Source of the DNA: Cricetulus griseus
Taxonomy: Eukaryota > Chordata > Mammalia > Rodentia > Cricetidae
Assembly (NCBI RefSeq): GCF_003668045.3
Contig: NC_048596.1
Location: 237,959,832 to 238,023,831, forward strand
Length of the DNA: 64,000 bases
Direction: 5' to 3'
In this document: piece after piece, positions 23,983 through 35,106 of the stretch
Position numbering within the stretch: position 1 is the first letter of the stretch
Layout: each line of letters starts with the position of its first letter
Notes under the pieces: model-generated
What the model saw: only the letters and a program-made list of their open reading frames with translations
Database searches by the model: none
What the model was told of the DNA's origin: nothing
Translations under genes and position numbers: made by a program

Positions 23983-25079
23983 GTGCTACTGTTAAATTTC
24001 ACCACTGAAAAACTATTTCATAGTGTGATTCTAACTCTTCCGGGTTGTTTTTTTTTCTCTCTCAGGGACTTTAAGTGTTGCCCAGCAGCCCATAAAATGC
24101 CACTGTTTTAAGGTGCTGAACTTTCAAATCCATGACATCATTCCTTTGGGGATTTATAAAGGACTAAGGTATTATCCAAGGGTGAAATGACACAGGTGTT
24201 GGGACGGAAGATTCAGCGCATGTGAAATTTGGAAACCCTTTACTGTGACTGACTGGAAAGATCATGCAGGAAAACAGGCTGGTGGACCAGCAGTGAGCTG
24301 AGTCAAAGGCTTTACCTTCCATGCAGATGTGCTTGGATTTCATCCAGGAAGAACTCAGTAAGCCAATGGGAGTTTTAAAAGAGCAGTGAGCTATTGGAAA
24401 CTTTGGCATGCAGCTTCAGTGTCTGCCGAGTTGTGCCAGCACTCTTGCTTTCTCAGATTCGATCACACCAACTTCACTTTAGGATCCAATAGATCAAATA
24501 GAGCTGTTCAGGCTATGACTGGTCTTCACCTCTTACTAGTGTGTCTCCTCGAGGCCCTAACTTACTTGAACTGAATTTCATATATATAGTTCCTTTCCGG
24601 GGATTTGACCTTCAGGTAAGGGAAACCCTCATCTGTATGCGTATTTCTTCCAGAAAGAGTTTTCTAACTCCTTTCTACCCAATGAGGTTTGGAGTTTGGG
24701 ATTTTTGTTTTGTTTTGTTTTGTTATAAATTGAAATGTGCCATCATAGGGACACTGTTTTTAAAAACTCAGACCAGATCAGGGCCTTGGGATGTGGCCCA
24801 CATATCCATACTATGTGTACCAGATATCACACTTACAGGAATTTATAAATTCTTATTTATTCTTTCAAAGAACTCTTAATAGAGGCTGTGTGCTTGGGGT
24901 GCTTACACACTTTGAAAATCTGTCAGCTTATTTCATAAAATCACTTAGAAAATAAAGTAAAATATGGTCACAGAGAGATCTGAAGTTAGCATGATTTTTT
25001 CATTATCCTTTGTATCTGGCCTTTATGATTAGAATGTCTGAATAACTGATTTCAGAGCTTAATTGTGATATTATTCACA

Positions 25080-25560
25080 CACAATAAACAGTACATATTA
25101 TAGCTATAGCACATAGTTTGGTTTTAAATGTATACAAATTTTCATGAAATGTTATTATGCTACCACCTTGTAGCACACTCTTATGTAGATTGTTTATGGC
25201 TGAGTTCTGCTCTCATATCCAATCTCTCTTCCCAGGATACTGTTCTGCTTCTTGTCACTTCGTGCTAGCTTATATTTTCTAGAGTTATATATAAATGGAA
25301 TCACATCCTACATATGCTTTCTGTTGGAGTAGAAAGGAGCCTGGCTTCTTTCACTTCACATAATTATTTTGAAATGCATCCACTCTGTGTATGTAAGTAT
25401 CTTCTTTCTTTGCATTACCGGCCAGTATTCCATTGCATGAATACATCAGAATTTAGTTATATATAAACTTGCTAGCAACATTTGCATTATTTATAATTTT
25501 TGACTATTACAAATGAGATGCAATGAATATTTGTGTTTGTGCACTGACAAGTTGAAATGT
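25080..25560 (-). mobile_element. Ancient mammalian L1 (L1M-type) 3' part, antisense
   Basis: Antisense ORF2 C-terminal and 3' UTR text: 'tatataaatggaatcaca', 'ttcacttcacataattatt', 'gtattccattgcatga', 'gactattacaaatgagat'. This layout is typical of old L1MA/L1MB copies shared across mammals. No intact frame. Confidence 0.65.
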
Positions 25561-25599
25561 ATCAAGAAAGGAACTTTTGCCCTTTACAAAAATTGTTCA

Positions 25600-25770
25600 G
25601 AGAATGAAATTGAAACACGGGGAAAAAGTCATTTACAAACCACATATCTGATTAAGAACTTATATAAAGAAATATCTAAAGAACCCTGAAAACTCAGTAA
25701 TAGAAAAATTCCCAACTGAAAAAGAAATGGGTAAAATATTTAATCAGATACACTCCTCAAGCTTGGGCAC
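25600..25770 (+). mobile_element. Ancient L1 ORF2 segment, sense (inverted part of the same insertion?)
   Basis: 'aaccacatatctgattaaga', 'aagaaccctgaaaactcag' and 'aaagaaatgggtaaaat' are the ORF2 C-terminal region that normally lies just upstream of the segment at 25,080-25,560. Here it is in the opposite orientation and adjacent, as expected for 5' inversion by twin priming. Confidence 0.55.
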
Positions 25771-26811
25771 TCCTTCTCAGTTTCCTAGGGCCAGATCAGA
25801 TAGTACTCCTAGAACCCACTTCTTTTCTATGATGGAGATTGAGGCTTCTGAGAAGTCAGCCCACTGTCCCAAGAGTTATGCCTTTTTGCCTTGACTCTTT
25901 GGAACAGAAAGTTTCAAGCTCAGTATGAACTTCAAAAGTCACCATCTCTAATTCTTCATGTGATTCTCCCTAGTTTCGGGCATGCTCCTTGACTGGCATG
26001 CTGATTCATACTTTGATAAGATGAATGGGGAGCTTCCACCAACCATCAGAACTTCTCTGTATGCAAATCTGTCTTGGGTCTTTTGTCGTAGACACTTGGG
26101 CCTCCAACAAGCTCATTTCTACCAACTCAACTTCGGGGAATCAGTTGAGTATGTTTTCAGTCACCCATCTGTATGGCAACCCCCAAACACTCCAAAAACT
26201 GCAGACCTCGTGTTGTTCTTTGTTATCTCTGTCAGATCCTAGTAGATTGTTGCTTTGTGTCTAATGTCATGAAGTCTTTGTTTCAGGAATCAGTCGTACT
26301 ATTTCATTTTTCAGGTGGATAGATACTGATTTTGTGGGCAAATGGAACTTGTCATTCAATGTCATTCATGCATAATTCTCAGTGACTGCTTTACTATTGT
26401 GATGTTTGGTAGTTTTCAAACACATTTGTCAGAAGTTACTTAATTTTCAAATACCCCTCCAAAATGTATACTGTTTTAACAGTCAGAGACGTGGCACAGT
26501 TGACCCTTGAGGAAATAAGAACTAACTGGAAAGGCAGTCTAAACTCAAGGAGTCCAAGTTTCATCCTGGTGTGTTTAAGTCATATACAATGCATCCAGTC
26601 TTTAAAAATGTGACTGTGCAATTAAAACCTTAATGTCATCTTTCTTGTTCCCAAGATTTATTCTGCCTTGATAGAGTATATCTCTTTCAAATGTATTTCT
26701 TCCATAAAGTAGTGTGTATATCTATTATATGAATGTTTTATTGAAATATATCTATCATTTGTATGCTCATCATCTTTGAAACAAGTGGCTTCAGTGATAG
26801 ATTGACTCAAT
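25771..26811. other. Intergenic DNA, no gene recognised
   Basis: Two overlapping sense frames (86 and 79 codons, 25982-26264) have no recognisable features, and the overlap suggests chance openness. Confidence 0.4.
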
Positions 26812-26820
26812 GCCAATTTT

Positions 26821-27005
26821 TTAAAAGATTTTATTTATTTATTATGTATACAACATTCTGCTTCCATGTATATCTGCACACCAGAAGAGGGCACCAGATC
26901 TCATAACAGATGGTTGTGAGCCACCATGTGGTTGCTGGGAATTGAACTCAGGATCCTTGGAAGAGCAGTCAGTGCTCTTACCCTCTGAGCCATCTCTCTA
27001 GCCCA
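26821..27005 (-). mobile_element. B2 SINE, antisense, with short TSD
   Basis: Antisense B2: T-rich AATAAA-complement end at left, 'agagggcaccagatctca', 'gagccaccatgtggttgct', 'gagccatctctctagccc' at right. The flanks gccaatttt (26812-26820) and gccaaatttt (starting 27006) form a near-perfect TSD. Confidence 0.93.
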
Positions 27006-27014
27006 GCCAAATTT

Positions 27015-28039
27015 TATTAAGTAACAATGCTCCCAGTTAAATGTAACAGCTTTGCTGTTGAGATATTTCATCAGAAAAGCAAACACATTAATGACTCTGA
27101 GTTTAAAATGATTCAGAAACTTTGGATACCATGCAAAAAATATGAGGAATATCTTAACTGTTCATTGTTTATACTATCCTTTTTATGTTCCAAAATGCTA
27201 TGTTCTACAAAACCATCAATATCTAAGCAAAATGAGAACTTCAGTAAAAGTTGAAATTCTAAAAATGAGAGAGCATTGTGTCAAGGTGTGATTGACAGCA
27301 CAAGTTCTTTGCTACACAAAACAGTGACAAACCATATGATGAAACAGTGTCGTTTATCTAGATTTTCATTTTTGCTGATGCACAACCCTTTGTGTCAAAT
27401 TGTATTTAACAATTAATTTTAGTTTCTGCTTATTTTAGCATATGATGCACATGCTGCTAATATCTCTGCTTTTTGTCCAGTTTCACTTTTTAAACTCTAC
27501 AGTCTCATTATTCTCGTTCACTTTACTTTTTTTTTTACTAGTCTTTCACCCAAACTGTTTTTTCCACCCCTTGTCTACAACTGTCATCTGTCCTGACAGC
27601 ATTCCATCACACCCTCTCCACATGCTTTGCTCAGATCACAAAGTCAGTCTTTCTACATCTATTATCTTCAACCCTTCTCTCTCTCTCCCTTTTCCACAAA
27701 CCTGTTGTAGCTGAACACCCATTCAGATCACAGCTCGTATCAGCCTAGCCCAGTCCAAGTAAACCGGTTGCTCTGGCCTCTCTGCTTGCAACTCTTTCTC
27801 CAACTAGTCAACTAATGGAGCCGAACAACCACTTGTTGTACAGCTCAGCTTGGAACCAGACAGCTACTCCTTCTTCCCCCATTGCCTTCCCATTTCCAAT
27901 CTTGGAAGCATGCTCAAGCTGAATTCATCCACACATTTGGCCCAATGTGGACCAGGTAAAGTAGTTCTTCCATTTCCGCCAACTGTGACTCCTCTCTGAC
28001 AATTGAAAGCCAGAGTAGCCTGGAACAGTACACCTCAAG
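27015..28039. other. Intergenic DNA, nothing recognised
   Basis: C/T-rich sense text from 27,430 to 27,700 gives a 90-codon hydrophobic frame typical of pyrimidine-rich DNA. No gene or repeat assigned. L1 text begins about 28,040. Confidence 0.35.
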
Positions 28040-29415
28040 TAAAGAAAAAAAATGGCTGCCAATCTAGACTACTGTACCCAGCAAAACTATCTGCAATAGT
28101 TGAAGGAGAAAGCAAAACTAGCTGCCCATAATCAAAACTGAAAAACTCATATCCAACAAAAACCCACTAAACAGAGTACTGGAACTAATACTTCAGACTG
28201 AAGAGAGAAATAAGTACAGCTGCAAAGAGTGTATACACAGAAGACAAATGAAGACACAAGTTAATGACAAACCACAATTAAGAACATAAGACAACAAAAA
28301 TAACAATAGAATGACTACAATCTATACACACTTTTCAAAAATAACCAAATATTAATGGCATCAACACTTTAATCAAAAGACAAAGGCTAGTTCAATGTAC
28401 TAAGAAATAAAATCCTATGTCTGTAATTTACAAGAAATTTGCCTTAAAGTGAAAAGGTAGGAAAAACTATTCAAGCAAATGGAATCAAACAGCAAGCAGT
28501 GTTGCTATCCTAATATCTGACAAAATAGGCTTGCAAGTAAAACTAACTAGAAGAGACTAAGATGAGTACTTCATTCTAATCAAGGGATTGGTTAATCAGG
28601 AAAACACCATACTAAGCATATATTCACAAAATTCTGAGGCACCAAGTTTCATGAAAGTCATGGGATTGGAATTAAAGACAAAAATTCAATAACAGAAGGT
28701 GATTTTAACACACCACTTCCTCCAATAGATAGGTCAACTAGAGAAAAATAAAAAATAAAAAAGAAACCTCAGAATTAAATAGTATTTTATATCAAAAGGA
28801 CCCAACAGATATCTACAGAATATTTCACCCAAATGACAAAGAATATACATTCCACTCAGCAGCCCATTGTAGGTTCTCTAAAATACACCACATGCCTGGG
28901 CACAAAACAAGCCTGAACAACTCCAGAAAAAAGTGGAAATAATCTCATGTATTCAGTCTGATAATTGTGTAACAAATCTCTAGTAAGTATAGAAATACAT
29001 AGAGGTTAAACAACTCATTACTGAATGATAAATGGGTCAAATAGAAATAAAAATATTGCTAGAACTAAATGAAAATGAAAACACACTATAGACAAAAATC
29101 TCTGAGGACATATTATTTTTTTTTAAATTAGTAACAAGCTTGCTTCTCCTGTCAATCCCAGCTTCCTCTCCCTCCCCTCCTCCTCAGTCCCCAAATCCCC
29201 CAAAGCCCCCACTGCATTCCTCCTCTGTTCCCGAGAGAGGGTAAGGCCTCCAGGGGGATCTCCAAAGTCTGTCATATCATCTTCTGGGGGACATATTAAA
29301 AGCAGTTCTAAGCAGGAAGTTTGTAGCCCTCAGTGCCTACATTAAAAAATAAGAAAGAATGCAGATAAATGACTTGATGATGTCTTCAGAATTTAGAAAA
29401 CAAGAACAAATCAAA
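28040..29415 (+). mobile_element. Old sense L1, left half (inter-ORF region and endonuclease), split by the ERV
   Basis: The ORF2 endonuclease is readable through stops. Near 28,490-28,700 the translation gives VAILISDKIG and a GDFNTPL-like motif at about 28,700, then text to the end of the endonuclease and the region beyond it at about 29,400. At 29,415 the L1 stops inside a codon run that resumes at about 39,745, after the retrovirus. So the ERV landed in this L1. An antisense 3' UTR scrap (29,116-29,288) also interrupts it. Confidence 0.8.
29116..29288 (-). mobile_element. 173-bp antisense L1 3' UTR insertion with perfect 10-bp TSD
   Basis: Starts with a T run (poly(A) of the minus strand), then the C/T-rich 3' UTR text also present at 47.9 and 59.4 kb, ending at 'gtcatatcatcttctgg'. 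Flanked by ggacatatta at 29106-29115 and 29289-29298. An extreme 5' truncation. Confidence 0.92.
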
Positions 29416-29420
29416 CTTCC

Positions 29421-29825
29421 TGGAACTTCGACCAGGAATGGAGTCCTGTGAAGAAATTTCTGAGTTCTTGTGAGACAAGGCAGAGACTTGTGAGCTACTT
29501 TTCTTCAAAACATGTAATGTTTATTCTTGAATGTTTTCATGCTCCTCCCAGGTCTAGTGAAGAGAAGTGAGTTTATTTTAGATTATTCATTACAACTGGC
29601 TATTGTTTATTTCCGTGCCCCTATGGACACACACGGTTTTATTGCATGTGGTTTGTTCACCACATAGGGCTTGCCTGTCACCTGCTGTTTGGCTGTCATG
29701 TGTGGCTTTCTCTTGTGATTGGACACTTTGCTCATGTGACTCCTCTTAACTCGCAGAGTATAAATTGTCTGGTACTCTGAATAAAGTTGGCTATTGCATG
29801 AGACTTTAGTCTGTTTTCCCAGACA
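29421..29825 (+). mobile_element. 5' LTR of a class II endogenous retrovirus
   Basis: Aligns throughout with 39,303-39,741: shared 'aatggagtcctgtga', 'ttagattattcat', 'tagggcttgcctgtcac', 'tgattggacactttgctcat' and the TATA/poly(A) block. TATAAA is at 29759-29764 and AATAAA at 29780-29785. The start (TGGAAC) and end (CAGACA) fit TG..CA, but the boundaries are good only to a few bases. The two LTRs differ by many substitutions and indels, so integration is old. The TSD is degenerate at best (cttcct at 29416-29421 versus cttctt at 39745-39750). Confidence 0.85.
29759..29785 (+). promoter_or_regulatory. TATA box and poly(A) signal of the 5' LTR
   Basis: TATAAA and AATAAA lie only about 15 bp apart, an arrangement repeated in the 3' LTR (39654-39659 and 39675-39680). 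The poly(A) signal therefore sits at or before the transcription start, so R must be short. Confidence 0.7.
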
Positions 29826-32640
29826 CCACCACTTCTAGAACATTAAACAAGGGCCAGACAGAGAGAGACCTGAAATTGGCTATGAGATGAGAGAGTGGGG
29901 ACCTCACAGAAAGGGGTAAATGAGAATAATGGGGCAGAAACCAAGGAGGGCTTTGCATTACACCAAGTTTGTGCATCATTTGTTTCTAAGGAAAGGAGGA
30001 GCACAGTGTTTAAGTCACAATCATTAGATTGCTGGCAAGTTATTTATAATTACAACCCATGGTTTCCACAATAAGGAGCTAGGACAGAGTATGAAAGAAT
30101 ACTGAAAAAGCATATAAACAAGGGGAAAAGATTTACATTCAATTTTGGGTCACTTGGTCATTAATTTGGACTATTATTAAAATGCTTAAGGAAGGTAAGT
30201 AGGATATTAGTAACAGGGAAGAGATGGCTAATTCCTTAAATGAATATAAACTGGATGATCAAAACTTAAAATAGGTAAAAGAGTCAAGGAGATTTTCCGC
30301 ATTCAGGCAAAATTGAAAGTTAAAACAGTATCACAAATAACTCCACTGGTGATGATTCCCTCAGCTCCCTCACTAGGACCTCCTTCAGATACATACCCTC
30401 TACTGCCTGAAAAAGCCCTGAAGCACGAGATGAGAAATTTGATAATCAAATCTTAAATTCCCTCTACTTCCTAATGAAAATTTATGAGAGCCTATGAAAA
30501 TGCTAAATTTATAACCTAAGTAAGCTAGGGTGTGACAAGGAAAGGGAATTCATCACCAACTGCTCCCTGGCCTTGTGAACTGTGCTTTGTATTTCCAGTG
30601 TAATTTCAGAAAAATCAAAATGTCCACTAGGGATTAGACATGGACATAATTAAAGATTTTAAAAAGATGCGTGCTTCATACAAAAAGGACATGTGTTCAA
30701 CCATGTTCATAGCAGCACTATTTGTAATAGCCAGAACCTGGAAGCAACTTAGATGTCCCTCAACTGAAGAATGGATAGAGAAAATGTGGTACATTTACAC
30801 AATGAAGTACCACTCAGCAGAAAAAAGCAACGGAATCTTGAAATTCTCAGACAAATGGACGGAACTAGAAGAAACCATCCTGAGTGTGGTAAACCAGTCA
30901 CAAAAAGACAAGCATGGCATGTACTCACTCATATATGAATTTTAGACATAGAACAAAGGATTACCAGCCTATAATCCTCTTCACTAAAGGAAATAGGAAA
31001 CAAGAAGGACTCTAAGAGAAAAATGCATGGTTCCAGAGAATGGGAAGGGCCAGGATCTCCTAAGCTAATTGGGAGCATGATGGTAGGGGAGAGGGAGCTG
31101 GCAGAATGTGAGGAGTAGAAGAGGAGGGGAGAGGAGGAAATGGAGGAGTAGAAAGGTTGAGTTGGGGGAAGAACAGAGGAGAGCAGGATGAGAGATATCA
31201 TAACAGAGGGAGCCATTGTAGGTCCCGGGAGACATCTGGCACTAGGGAGATTTCCTGAGATCTACAAGGATGACACCAACTGACAATCTAGGCAATGGTG
31301 GAGAGGCTACCCTAAATGTCCTTCCCCTACAGTGAGACTGGTGACTACTTTATATGCCATCCTAGAGCCCTCATCCAGTGGCTGATGGAAGCAGAGGCAG
31401 ACACCACAGCTATACACTGAACTGAATTCTGGAACCCAGTTGCAGAGAGGGAGGAATGAAGATCAAGGGGGTTAGGACCAGGCTGGTGAATCCCACAGAA
31501 ACTGCTGACCTGAACAAGGGGGAGCACATGGACCCCAGACTGCTGTCTGGGAGGCCATCACGGGACTGATCCAGACACCTGAAAGTGGATGTCAAAGAGG
31601 AAGCCTCGGAACCCTATGGGGCCTCTGGTAGTTGGATCAGTATTTTTTCCCTGGTGTAAGAAGGGACTTGGAGAGCCCATCCCACGTGAAGAGATTCTCT
31701 CTGGGCCTGGACACATGGGGGAGGGCCTAGACCTGGCCCAGGATGATGTTGTGGAATTTGGGGAGCCCCCATGGAGGGGGAAAGTTGGGGATTGGGGGAG
31801 AGGAGAAGGGATTGACATGTGAAATTTTGTAAAAATTAAATAAAAAAAAACAAAAAAAAAGACGTGTGCTTCCTATGTGCCGACTGCTCCATATTGTTAT
31901 GATATCTTTTTGGTTGGAGCAATACTGTACACTGGTTGCCGTACAGTTTTCATATAATTGCTAGAATGGTTCTTAGCCCTTCCAAATTTCTTGAGTGGCA
32001 AATGTGACTTCCTGATGAAGTTCATGCAAATGTTTGATAACTAGGATTGAAGGGTAATCCTAGAAATATAACAGAAAATGCTGACAGGGACTGGTGTATG
32101 GGTATCAATAGATTGTCAGTTACATAACATACCTCCTACAGTCATCCCACTTGTTAGGGACATAGCTATGGCTTCTGGTATGAGAATGGATATGAGATCT
32201 GACTTCAGGTCTAGTTATATAAAAATTATCCCAGGTCCATCTGAGGCCTTTGCTGATTTCACAGGGAGATTCAAAATTGCTGCTGAGAAACAAGTAAAGG
32301 GGGAACAAGATATGATTAAAAGAACTAGGTTTAATAATGTCACTGATTATTTCTAAGGAATCATTGGAACTCAGAGAAAGATAAGAAATGTTATGTACTT
32401 GCTGAAGTTATATAGAAATGTGGGAACCTATAAATATAGACCCAAACTAACTCCTTTAAAACCTATTCTGTTCAAATATCTGCAGAAAATGTTTCAAGTG
32501 TGGTGCTGCTAACCAGGCCACTTAAAGAAACAATGTAAACTACCCTTACAATAAAGGCTCAGAATCAGTGAGCTCCTGGCTTATAACCTAAATGCAAGAA
32601 AGGAAAACAATGGGCTAAGGAATGCTGATCTGAATTTGAT
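29826..32640 (+). pseudogene. gag: ERV gag remnant (matrix, capsid, nucleocapsid), broken by stops and an L1
   Basis: Matrix-like text lies at about 29,985-30,240. The capsid begins near 30,640, is split by the L1 at 30,678-31,855, and resumes at 31,856 with an SYVPTAPY stretch. The major homology region is visible at 32,231-32,272 (PGPSEAFADFTGRF). Two nucleocapsid zinc-knuckle remnants follow: CFKCGAANQ at 32,490 and CKKGKQWAKEC at 32,593. In both, the zinc-binding histidine position is Q. Multiple stops and frameshifts rule out function. Order and spacing are those of betaretrovirus-like (class II) gag. No convincing primer-binding site was found after the 5' LTR. Confidence 0.75.
30678..31855 (+). 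mobile_element. 5'-truncated sense L1 inserted in gag, with 17-bp TSD
   Basis: ORF2 C-terminal coding runs from 30,678 to 30,945: the frame gives MFIAALFVIARTW and ends in YSLIYEF with a normal stop. The 3' UTR and an A-rich tail follow to 31,855. TSD aaaaagatgcgtgcttc (30661-30677) versus aaaaagacgtgtgcttc (31856-31872) matches at 15 of 17. The retained piece of ORF2 is open, so this copy is younger than the ERV it entered. Confidence 0.93.
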
Positions 32641-32767
32641 AAGAACACCAATACATTGCCTAGCAACAAAAATGATACCAGTCAACAACAAGGCAAATGG
32701 ATGAAACACCTACCCCAGGCCCTGCAATATTAGAAATTTTAAATCCAAAAACAACATGTGTGCCAGT

Positions 32768-33060
32768 TTTAGATTGTAATCAATCTAGCTGCTACCCGGG
32801 GAACTGATGCTAATGATAGTCCTTGCCCTAAAGATATTGTCATTTTGCCTCTTTATTGTTTTTTTTTAAGTTACACACAGGATATTGGGGACCTATACAG
32901 CTTGGAACACTTGGACGTTTGTTGGGTCACAGTAGTTTATCCATAAAGGTCATCACAATTCATGCAGGAGTCATTGATAAAGATTATACCAATGTAGAGA
33001 TCTGTATTCCCACCTCTAATGCTACTTATTCTTCAAAATTACAATGACTAATGAAAGGAA
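32768..33060 (+). pseudogene. ERV dUTPase domain (5' part of the pro frame)
   Basis: An open stretch (32856-33047) carries GRLLGHSSLSIK and GVIDKDYTNVEI, recognisable as dUTPase motifs: the substrate-binding G-x-x-S-S and the G-V-I-D-x-D-Y signature. A dUTPase placed between nucleocapsid and pol is known for betaretroviruses. The N-terminal motif is degraded and the frame is closed on both sides. No convincing protease active site (DTG-like) was found between 33,060 and 33,220. Confidence 0.72.
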
Positions 33061-33224
33061 TGAGATACCAAAAAGGAAAGGGACCAGAAAAAAAGAGTTT
33101 TAAGGAACTACTGAACTTATCTTCCCCTTAGGACAAAATCATAAACATGTATTGGGTTTTTCATGAGGGTCACTAAAAAAAGCATCACCTTTAAAAATTA
33201 CATGGAAATCTAATGAACCTGTCT

Positions 33225-34695
33225 GAACACCTCAACAGCTTCTTACTAAGGAAAAATTACAGGCTCTTCACCAGATAGTCAGAGAACAATTGGAGAATGG
33301 GCACACGAAGTATTCTTTTTCTCCATGGAATTCTTCTGGTTTTGGAATTAAAAGGAAATCTGGCAAATGGGGATTGTTTATCTACTTACAGAATATTAAT
33401 GGTACCATATTTACAAACCTGTTTACCTATAACCACAGCTATTCCTAAAGACTGACCCTTAATAGCTTTGGACTTCAAAGATTGCTTTTATAATAGACAT
33501 ATTCATCCTGATGATCTCAATGAACAGTATTACCTTAAGGCATGACAAACTCCAATATTATGTGTCATAAGTGTCAATATTATATAGGATAGGTTTTAGA
33601 GTATATAAGGCAGACTTTCCGTCAAGTTTATATTATTCATTATATGGATGATATTCTGTTACCTACCTCCAAAGAAGAAGATAACATGATTCAGGATGTG
33701 CTACATAAAAAAATGGGCTTATTTTTGTACCTGAAGAGATACAAAGCTCAGACACCCCATTATTTGGGACAATTAGTTATTAGAACAACTATTAAGGCAC
33801 AAAAATGCCCATTAGACAAGACAATTTAAAAAGTCTTAACAACTTTCAAAATTATTAGGAAATACTAGTTAATTGTATCCTACTTTAGGAATAGCTCATT
33901 ATTAAAGCTATTAATAATAGTTTATTAAAGCTTAGAAGGAAATATGGCATTGGGTAGTCCCTCAAATATTATCTTGAGTGTCAAGAAAAGAAATACAACT
34001 ATTTGATTCCACACTGCAAGAAGCATTTGTGTATTGTGTGGATTCTTCACTTCCTCTAAACTTACCTATTTCCCCTACTAAATTGTCTCTTCCAGAAATT
34101 ATAGCACAAGAGGATAAACCATCAGCGTGGATTTATTTACACCATAAGGACCATAAAATACTAAGTGCTTACTTCACTCTTCTTGCTCATTGGATGATCC
34201 GATGTCAACAATTACATGAATTTGTTCCTTGCCATTTTATGTTACCCTTAACTAACAATCAGTTTCTTAGAGTTTACAAAACTTTATGGATTTTTAAATT
34301 TCATTTTCAGATTACTACAAAAGTATAGGAAATAATTATCCGAAGGTAAGCTATGGGATTTTCTCATATGAACTAAATTTATGATTACAAAAATTGCCCA
34401 GCCTTCTCCCATTCCACTCTCATTTTCCTGATGGTTCATCTAAGGGTATAGATGGTGTACATAATCCAGATATTCATCAATCTATTAATACTTTATTTCC
34501 CTCAGCCCAACAGGTAGACTAGCTGTTTTGATTCATCTGTTATGGTTAATTCCTAAACTATTAAATATTGTTTCAAATTCTGCTTATATTGTAGTGTTAA
34601 TTCCAGAAACATACTCATACTCATGCACAGTATACCTTCTCTGATTTTATTGCACAAGTAAACAAACGAGCTAATGCATTAACCTGCCCTATTTT
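33225..34695 (+). pseudogene. pol: ERV pol remnant: reverse transcriptase, connection, RNase H
   Basis: RT begins near 33,228 (LTKEKLQALHQIV, then SPWNSSGFGIKRKSGKWG). A first catalytic-Asp region ALDFKDCF lies near 33,465, and the YMDD box is intact at 33,641-33,652. The region between these is shortened, with only a GMTNSPILC-like trace. A 116-codon open stretch (33,978-34,328) is the connection domain. An RNase H DGSSKG motif is at 34,427-34,450, and the domain's end is near 34,690. Stops and frameshifts occur throughout. No integrase motifs (HHCC or DDE) follow. Confidence 0.8.
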
Positions 34696-35106
34696 TACTT
34701 TCCATTGCAGATGGATCCACTTAAATATTATGGATTCTTCTCAGGCTCCTCTTGCCTCAGCCATCAAGGACAACAGTGGAGGGAGAGTGAAAAGACAGTG
34801 GAAGTTGTCAGAAAGATATCAAACCTCCAGTTAAAGGGCAAGAGAGGAAATCAACTATACCATTGGAAGGGACAAGCTAAGGCCTATGTGCCAAGGGAGA
34901 AGCTATTCTACAAATCATACAGAGCCTCATGTCACCTGATAATCTTTTCCTGGCAATAAGAATTGCTTTGACCTGTGTATCTGTAGTGAGTGACTTTGAG
35001 CATGTGTACTAGTATTATGTTCCACACCCTCCTTTGCTTCAACTTGTAGATTGAATGGATCCAGCTCCTGTTATGTTTACTAAAAACTCTGTGTTTATGA
35101 CTGGAC
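34696..35106 (+). pseudogene. env: ERV env 5' part with probable splice acceptor
   Basis: A pyrimidine-rich tract ending ttgcag/atgg (about 34,695-34,714) looks like a 3' splice site directly before an ATG, as expected for a spliced env message. The first open stretch (84 codons from 34,705) is basic. Near 35,000-35,100 the translation gives YYVPHPPLLQ, then FTKNSVFMTGP, a layout recognisable as the N-terminus of a betaretroviral surface protein. An antisense L1 interrupts it at about 35,107. Confidence 0.55.

Larger units (their letters stand above)
22706..25079. other. Mostly unique DNA; no gene recognised
   Basis: The least repeat-dense part of the left half. Frames up to 119 codons (23294-23653) show no recognisable domain. 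Contains a MIR-like SINE and a tetranucleotide microsatellite listed separately. If a conserved regulatory element exists in the window, this is a reasonable place to look, but nothing in the sequence proves one. Confidence 0.4.

Noticed and set aside
23938..23984. Short regular repeats as a CRISPR-like array
   Set aside because: Simple tetranucleotide microsatellite in eukaryotic DNA, with no spacers.
25982..26264. Two overlapping frames as a processed pseudogene
   Set aside because: Neither translation matches a known protein to me, and there is no poly(A) tail or TSD around them.
29826..29850. Primer-binding site after the 5' LTR
   Set aside because: The bases after the LTR do not start with TGG or resemble a tRNA 3' end, so I did not call one.
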